Assembly (NCBI GenBank): GCA_963836265.1
Contig: CAWIIO010000006.1
Coordinates: 434,001-498,000 of the forward strand
Direction: 5' to 3'
Source of the DNA: CAIWHR01 sp963836265
Lineage (GTDB): Bacteria > Pseudomonadota > Gammaproteobacteria > Burkholderiales > Casimicrobiaceae
Length of the DNA: 64,000 bases
In this document: piece by piece, positions 58,839 through 64,000 of the stretch
Position numbering within the stretch: position 1 is the first letter of the stretch
Layout: each line of letters opens with the position of its first letter
Position numbers and translations under genes: made by a program
The notes under the pieces: generated by a model
What the model was told of the DNA's origin: nothing
The model's input: the letters and a program-made list of their open reading frames with translations, nothing else
Databases searched by the model: none

Positions 58839-61523
58839 ATGCGCATGACAGACAAGGGTAAGCGCGTATCGGTCCTCGCGATGAACACGTTGGCCTTCAC
58901 GGTCAACTTCGCGATCTGGACCATGTTCTCGGTCATCGGGATCAGGATCAAGAGCGAGCTCGGCTTGAACGAGACCGAGTTCGGCTTGCTGGTCGCCACG
59001 CCGATTCTCACCGGGTCGCTGGTGCGCCTGCCGCTGGGGGTGCTCACCGACCGCTACGGCGGACGCATCGTCTACTTCATCCAGATGCTGCTCGTGGCCA
59101 TCCCCACCTACGGCCTCGCGTTCGCGACGCAGTACTGGCAGTACCTCGCGATCGGTTTGTTCGTCGGCGTCGCGGGTGGATCGTTCGCAGTCGGCATCGC
59201 CTACACCTCGGCGTGGTTCCCGAAGGAGAAGCAGGGGACGGCCATGGGAATCTTTGGTGCAGGCAACGCGGGCGCGGCCGTCACCAACCTCGTGGCGCCG
59301 CTGATTATCGTGGCCGCCGGCTGGCGCGCCGTGCCGCAGGTCTATTCGGTGTCGATGCTCGTCATGGCGGTCGTGTTCTGGTTCTTCACGTTTCCCGACC
59401 CGCGGCACGAGGAGCGCGCGCGGAACAAGCAGCACCCGACACTGGGTCAGCAGCTCGCGCCGCTGACCGACGCGCGGGTCTGGCGCTTCGGCCTTGCCTA
59501 CTACTTCGTGTTCGGGGGCTTCGTCGCGCTCGCGCTGTGGCTGCCGAAGTACTACGTCCAGCAGTACGGGCTCACGCTGAAATCGGCTGCGTTCATCACG
59601 ATGTTCTTCACGCTGCCTTCGGGGCTGGTCCGCGCACTCGGTGGCTGGGTCTCCGACCATTGGGGCGGCGCGACGGTCACCTGGTGGGTGTTCTGGGTGT
59701 CCATCGTCTGCCTGTTCTTCCTTTCCTACCCCCCGACCACGCTGACCGTCCACGGCATCAAAGGCGATGTCAGCGTCGAGATCGCCGTCGGGATCGTGCT
59801 GTTCACCGTGCTGGTGTTCATCGTCGGCGTCGCGCAGGGAATCGGCAAGGCGAGCGTCTACCGGAGCCTCGCCGATCACTATCCGGAGAACATGGGCTCG
59901 GTCGGCGGGCTCGTCGGCGTCATCGGCGGCCTGGGCGGCTTCTCGATGCCGATCATGTTCGGCATCGCCGCCGACGCGACCAACGTGCGCAGCAGCACGT
60001 TCATGCTGATGTACGCGATTCTCGCGGGCGTGATGATCTGGACCTGGGCGGCGGCGCGCAGCGAGCGTCAGGCGATCCTCGAGAAGGACAGCAAGCTCCG
60101 CGATCAGCTGGTCGAGGAGCAGCTGATCGAGGCGCAAGTCGCCCCTGGGCGCTGGCTCGTCGACTGGCGCCCCGACGACGAGGCGTTCTGGCGCGCGATC
60201 GGCCGCCGCATCGCGCTGCGGAACCTCGTCTTCTCGATGCCGTCGCTGTTCCTGTCGTTCGCCCTGTGGATGGTGTGGAGCGTGGTCGTCGTCGAGCTGC
60301 CCAAGATCGGCTTCGCCTTCACGACCGGGCAGCTGTTCTGGCTGGCCGCGCTGCCGGGACTCTCGGGCGCCGCGCTGCGGCTCGCCTACTCGTTCGTCGT
60401 GCCGATCTTCGGCGGCCGGAACTTCACCGTGTTCAGCACCGCATCGCTGCTGCTGCCCGCGCTGTGGATGGCGCTGGCGGTCCAGGATCCGTCGAGCAAC
60501 TACGTGGTGTTCGTGTCGATCGCCTTGCTCTGCGGCCTCGGCGGCGGCAACTTCTCGGCGAGCATGGCGAACATCAGCTTCTTCTTCCCGAAGCGGGCAC
60601 AGGGCACCGCGCTCGGGTGGAACGCCGGCGTCGGAAATCTGGGCGTGGGGGTGATGCAGGCCGTGGTGCCGGTGAGCATCTACGGCGGCGCGTTGGCCGT
60701 CATGGGCGGCGGTTCCCAACCGTACGGCGATCCCGCGACCAACGACGTATGGCTGCAAAACGCGGGGTACATCTGGGTGCCGTTCATCCTGCTGGCAACG
60801 CTCGCCGCGTGGTTCGGCATGAACAACATTCGTGGCGTGAGGGCAACCTTCCGCGAGCAGGCCGTGATCTTCCGGCGCAGCCACGCCTGGCGGCTCGGGT
60901 GGCTGTACGGCGGGACGTTCGGCTCGTTCATCGGATTCGCGGCTGCGTTCCCGACGCTGCTCGCGACCCAATTCCCGGGGTCCGGACTACTCAAGTACGC
61001 GTTCGTCGGCCCGCTGCTCGGCGCGCTGATCCGGCCGCTGGGCGGTTGGCTCGCCGATCGCTTCGGCGGCGCATCGGTCACGCTGTGGAACTTCGTCATG
61101 ATGTTCGCCGCGGCGCTCGCCGTGTTCGGCTTCCTGCCTTCCGGTTCGACAGCGGGCGACGCCAGCGCCTTCTATTGGGCGTTCCTGTTGCTGTTCCTGA
61201 CCACGGGCATCGGCAATGGCTCGGTGTTCCGGATGGTCCCCAGCGTGTTTCTCGCGCTACACCAGCTCGGCGCGGCCAAGGGCGAGGAGGCGATGGCGAA
61301 GGCCATCCGCGAGGGCGAGATCGAGGCGTCGGTTGCGCTGGGCTTCACCGCAGCGATCGCGGCGCTCGGGCTGTTCTTCATCCCGATGGCCGTGGGCATA
61401 TCGCTGCAGGCGACCGGGAGCCCATTGGCGGCCTGGTACGTGTTCATCGCCTTCTACCTGAGCTGCATCGTCGGCACCTGGTGGTGGTATCGGCGCAAGA
61501 ACGCGGAGCTTCGCTGCGAGTAG
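58839..61523 (+). CDS. narK: NarK1-NarK2 fused nitrate/nitrite transporter
   Basis: 894 residues, two complete MFS units in one chain. The first half (about 1-425) has NETEFGLLVATPILTGSLVR, FGAGNAGAAVTN and LADHYPENMGSVGG (NarK1, nitrate/proton symport type). The linker contains RWLVDWRPDDEAFW. The second half (about 445-894) has FFPKRAQGTALGWNAGVGN, RPLGGWLADRFGG and GNGSVFRMVPSVF (NarK2, nitrate/nitrite antiport type). It is the only intact member of this locus and the undamaged counterpart of the fusion at 4.2-7.0 kb. GGAG precedes ATG 58839; the ATG two codons later is also possible. Confidence 0.95.
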   Translation: MRMTDKGKRVSVLAMNTLAFTVNFAIWTMFSVIGIRIKSELGLNETEFGLLVATPILTGSLVRLPLGVLTDRYGGRIVYFIQMLLVAIPTYGLAFATQYWQYLAIGLFVGVAGGSFAVGIAYTSAWFPKEKQGTAMGIFGAGNAGAAVTNLVAPLIIVAAGWRAVPQVYSVSMLVMAVVFWFFTFPDPRHEERARNKQHPTLGQQLAPLTDARVWRFGLAYYFVFGGFVALALWLPKYYVQQYGLTLKSAAFITMFFTLPSGLVRALGGWVSDHWGGATVTWWVFWVSIVCLFFLSYPPTTLTVHGIKGDVSVEIAVGIVLFTVLVFIVGVAQGIGKASVYRSLADHYPENMGSVGGLVGVIGGLGGFSMPIMFGIAADATNVRSSTFMLMYAILAGVMIWTWAAARSERQAILEKDSKLRDQLVEEQLIEAQVAPGRWLVDWRPDDEAFWRAIGRRIALRNLVFSMPSLFLSFALWMVWSVVVVELPKIGFAFTTGQLFWLAALPGLSGAALRLAYSFVVPIFGGRNFTVFSTASLLLPALWMALAVQDPSSNYVVFVSIALLCGLGGGNFSASMANISFFFPKRAQGTALGWNAGVGNLGVGVMQAVVPVSIYGGALAVMGGGSQPYGDPATNDVWLQNAGYIWVPFILLATLAAWFGMNNIRGVRATFREQAVIFRRSHAWRLGWLYGGTFGSFIGFAAAFPTLLATQFPGSGLLKYAFVGPLLGALIRPLGGWLADRFGGASVTLWNFVMMFAAALAVFGFLPSGSTAGDASAFYWAFLLLFLTTGIGNGSVFRMVPSVFLALHQLGAAKGEEAMAKAIREGEIEASVALGFTAAIAALGLFFIPMAVGISLQATGSPLAAWYVFIAFYLSCIVGTWWWYRRKNAELRCE

Positions 61524-61623
61524 CGTGGCGCGATGCTCGGGTTGAACTCGGGCTCGGGTCGGCCAGCGGGCACCGGACTTCGTCGCGAGCGCGGGCAGGG
61601 CTGTGACGCCACCCGCCGCTCGC

Positions 61624-62100
61624 TCATGCTTCGTCCGCCCAGTAGTCCACGCCGCGGTCGCTGCGCGTCAGGTGGCGCAGGCCGCCGCCGAAAGCGCCGA
61701 TTTTCTTCGAATCGGGGTATTCGCAGACCTCCGCCGGCAACATCGTGCTCACGGACAGGTAGGCGAGGAGGGCGTCCGAATCGTTGACGATCTGATGCGC
61801 CGTCTCCGGGCCGCCGGTCGGGCAGCAGATCACGTCGCCCGCGCGGATCTTCCTTGTCTCGTCTCCGTAGCGCAGCGTGCCTTCGCCCTTCACGATGAAG
61901 AACATCTCCTCTTCCCCGCGATGACTGTGGAAAGGGCACGAGCGCTTTCCGGGCGGAACGACGTCGTAGGAATAGCCGAGGTCCTTCGCTCCGAGCAGCG
62001 GCCCGATGCGCACGGCGTCGCACTCGAACTTGACGCCCTTCGCGAAATGCTCGAGCTTCAAGTCGGCGATGTTGACGACTCTCGAATCGATCACGCTCAT
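61624..62100 (-). CDS. Cupin-domain protein
   Basis: A small single-domain cupin of 158 residues, probably cytoplasmic. Metal-site motif CPFHSHRGEEEMFFIVKGEG (His-His-Glu) and the second motif GDVICCPTGGPETAHQIVN (His) are present. Substrate unknown; members bind or isomerise small sugars and acids. ATG 62100 was taken (MSVIDSRVVNIADL) as the conserved beginning; in-frame upstream codons lie in non-coding-looking DNA. Convergent with the narK fusion, 100 nt apart, no clear link to it. Confidence 0.85.
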   Translation of the reverse strand: MSVIDSRVVNIADLKLEHFAKGVKFECDAVRIGPLLGAKDLGYSYDVVPPGKRSCPFHSHRGEEEMFFIVKGEGTLRYGDETRKIRAGDVICCPTGGPETAHQIVNDSDALLAYLSVSTMLPAEVCEYPDSKKIGAFGGGLRHLTRSDRGVDYWADEA

Positions 62101-62568
62101 CGGTCCATTCCTCCCGCGTCTCAGTGGAAAAACGAGAATTTCGGCGCCTCCGCGGCCGCCGGAGAACTCTATCACGAGCCCTCACGCAACCGCCCCCACG
62201 CGGCGTTCGCGCCACGGCGTGGCTTCGGAGCGCCTGCTCGCACCGCGGTGACGCTGCCGACGATCTGCGCCGACTGGCGACTGTTCCCCTCGGGATGGGA
62301 CGAGGCCTTCTCGGTCGAAAACAGGATCCGCCCGCAGTTCAGCAGGTAATCGCGGCCCTGCCGCGGCAACTGCGGCAGATTGTCGCGGCGTCCTGCGTCA
62401 CGGCGCGCCGTTTTTCGCGCGCCGTTGAGCGCGGTCAAGATCGGTTCATGGCATGGCGCGGAAAATCGAATCATCGCCCTACCGCGCATTTCCATCGACC
62501 ATCCGCCGGAATGCGCCGCCGCCGATGCAGTCGCGGCCCCTTCCGGCCCCACCGACCGGAGGCTCGCC
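62101..62568. other. 468-nt divergent spacer between cupin and DASS carrier
   Basis: No supported gene. It contains one FNR-like 14-mer at 62425-62438 and short open frames of poor coding quality on both strands. It is the probable promoter region for both flanking genes. Confidence 0.6.
62425..62438 (+). promoter_or_regulatory. Weak FNR/DNR-like box upstream of the DASS carrier
   Basis: TTGAGCGCGGTCAA keeps TTGA-N6-TCAA but differs from the consensus in the central positions of both halves. Its centre is about 137 nt upstream of the carrier ATG, so function is uncertain. Confidence 0.35.
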
Positions 62569-64000
62569 ATGGCCATTACCGTCACCCCAGACCAACTACC
62601 CGTTTCGCCACGAACGCCGCAAGTCGCGGCGAACGCCGTCAAGCCGCCGCACGTTGCGTGGAAGGCGCTCGCGCCGCTCGGCGTTGCTGCCGCCATCGCG
62701 CTCACGCCGGTGCCGGACGGCCTCGCGCCATACGCCTGGTACTACTTCGCGATCTTCGCAGGCGTCATCGTCGCGCTGATGCTGGAGCCGCTGCCGGGCG
62801 CAGCGGTCGGCGTCATCGGCGTCACGCTCGCGACGCTGCTCGCACCGTGGGTGCTCTACAGCTCGGCGGAGCTTGCGAAACCGGGGTTCAATCCGGCGAA
62901 TGCCGCACTCGGCTGGGCGCTGTCCGGATTCGCCAACAGCACGGTGTGGCTGATCTTCGCCGCGTTCATGTTCGCGCTGGGTTACGACCGGACCGGCCTC
63001 GGCCGCCGAATCGCGCTCGTTCTCGTGAAGATCATGGGCCGGCGCACGCTGACGCTGGGCTATGCGGTCACCTTCGCCGACGTCGTGCTGTCGCCGTTCA
63101 CGCCGTCGAATACGGCGCGGTCGGGCGGCACGATCTTCCCCGTGATCAAGAACCTGCCGCCGCTCTACGGGTCGCTGCCGAACGATCCCTCGGCACGGCG
63201 GATCGGCGGTTATCTGATGTGGACGGCGATCGCCGCGACGTGCGTGACGAGCTCGATGTTCGTCACCGCGCTTGCACCTAACCTGCTCGCGCTCGAGTTC
63301 GCGCGCAAGATCGCGAAGGTCGACATCTCGTGGACGCAGTGGTTCGTCGCCTATGCGCCGGTCGGCATCGCGCTGGTGCTGCTCGTCCCGCTGCTCGTCT
63401 ACTGGATCTACCCGCCCGTAGTGAAGGAAGGCAAGGAAGTGCCGGCGTGGGCGGCGAAGGAGCTCGGCACCATGGGCGGCATCACGCGCCGCGAGCTGAT
63501 CCTCGCGGGGCTCGTCGTCGTCGCGCTCGCGCTGTGGATCTTCGGCGGCCAATGGGTCAACGCGACGACGGTCGCGCTCCTCGTCATCGCGCTGATGCTC
63601 GTAACGGGTATCGTCGGTTGGAACGACATGCTCGCCAACAAGCAGGCATGGAACACGCTGGTATGGTTCGCCACGCTGGTCGCGCTCGCCGACGGGTTGA
63701 ACCGGGTTGGCTTCGTCAAGTGGTTCGCCGACGCGGTGGCCGCGCCCATGGGCGGCGTCTCGCCGACGGTGGCGCTGGTGGCGCTGGTGGCGCTCTTTTT
63801 CTTCACGCATTACCTGTTCGCCAGCATCACCGCCCACGCGACCGCGCTGCTGCCGGTCATCCTCGCCGTCGGCGCGACGATTCCGGGAATGGACATGCCG
63901 CTGTTCGTGACGCTGCTCGTGCTGACGCTCGGCATCATGGGGATTCTTACCCCCTACGCCACGGGACCGAGCCCGATCTACTACGGCAGCGGCTACATCG
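62569..64000 (+). CDS. DASS-family dicarboxylate/anion transporter (partial)
   Basis: Membrane carrier of the divalent anion:Na+ symporter/antiporter family (SLC13, CitT/YbhI/SODiT branch); 477 codons are present and the C-terminus lies beyond the window. Family motifs: SPFTPSNTARSGGTIFPVIK (about 183) and TCVTSSMFVTALAPNLLALE (about 224), then TLVWFATLVALADGLN and HYLFASITAHATALLPV. Likely substrates are C4/C5 dicarboxylates such as succinate, malate or 2-oxoglutarate; exchange with succinate would suit the nearby fumarate reductase. Preceded by CCGGAGG about 7 nt before ATG. Confidence 0.88.
   Translation, partial: MAITVTPDQLPVSPRTPQVAANAVKPPHVAWKALAPLGVAAAIALTPVPDGLAPYAWYYFAIFAGVIVALMLEPLPGAAVGVIGVTLATLLAPWVLYSSAELAKPGFNPANAALGWALSGFANSTVWLIFAAFMFALGYDRTGLGRRIALVLVKIMGRRTLTLGYAVTFADVVLSPFTPSNTARSGGTIFPVIKNLPPLYGSLPNDPSARRIGGYLMWTAIAATCVTSSMFVTALAPNLLALEFARKIAKVDISWTQWFVAYAPVGIALVLLVPLLVYWIYPPVVKEGKEVPAWAAKELGTMGGITRRELILAGLVVVALALWIFGGQWVNATTVALLVIALMLVTGIVGWNDMLANKQAWNTLVWFATLVALADGLNRVGFVKWFADAVAAPMGGVSPTVALVALVALFFFTHYLFASITAHATALLPVILAVGATIPGMDMPLFVTLLVLTLGIMGILTPYATGPSPIYYGSGYI

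Overview
The window is GC-rich, about two-thirds G+C by eye, and almost entirely coding. It reads as the anaerobic respiration and energy-conservation region of a proteobacterium, most likely a betaproteobacterium. The evidence for that placement is the nar gene order with a PpiC isomerase and fused NarK proteins, the spacer repeats of a type common in Burkholderiales, the Crp/Fnr-type regulator, and the combination of NDH-1 with Na+-NQR. The placement is an inference; no rRNA or tRNA gene is visible.

Layout, left to right. 1-3.6 kb: a B-family haem-copper enzyme (subunits I, II and a IIa-like peptide) divergent from haem A synthase ctaA, with an FNR/DNR-type box between them. Subunit I lacks the active-site tyrosine of oxygen reductases, so it is a candidate nitric oxide reductase. 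3.7-4.2 kb: a DUF2249 protein behind another box. 4.2-19.5 kb (minus strand): narX-narL, narK, narGHJI, ppiC and a frameshifted NarK1-NarK2 fusion. 19.7-22 kb: a RibD/DHFR-like protein, a Dnr-type regulator and a UPF0149 protein. 22-29.7 kb (minus): nqrABCDEF, a CBS-domain protein, apbE and nqrM, with frameshifts in every gene except nqrM. 29.7-43 kb (minus): a complete, intact nuoA-N operon with a short NuoG and an overlapping 36-codon mini-gene. 43-49.5 kb (minus): a 2-oxoacid:ferredoxin oxidoreductase (gamma, alpha, beta, and an FAD/Fe-S subunit) with NAD-malic enzyme. 49.8-53.4 kb (plus): a Wolinella-type quinol:fumarate reductase frdCAB. 53-55.6 kb: an acyltransferase, an aspartase remnant and a hemerythrin. 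55.6-61.5 kb (plus): a second nar locus in which narK has an amber codon and narGHJI is reduced to two deletion scars, but the NarK1-NarK2 fusion is intact. 61.6-64 kb: a cupin and a DASS-family dicarboxylate transporter running off the right edge.

How it works together. NADH from malic enzyme and other catabolism would enter the quinone pool through NDH-1 (and Na+-NQR, if it is functional). Electrons would leave through nitrate reductase, through the candidate NO reductase, or through fumarate reductase. The DASS carrier would move dicarboxylates, and the ferredoxin oxidoreductase would link 2-oxoacids to the same pool. At least eight FNR/DNR-like 14-mers precede these units, and a Dnr-type regulator is encoded at 20.5-21.1 kb, so the region looks like one oxygen/NO-responsive regulon.

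The two nar loci have decayed reciprocally: locus 1 keeps narK-GHJI-ppiC and has lost the fused NarK, while locus 2 keeps only the fused NarK. The frameshift cluster in nqr/apbE is mostly single-base insertions in otherwise well-conserved reading frames, so very recent inactivation and local sequence error must both be considered.
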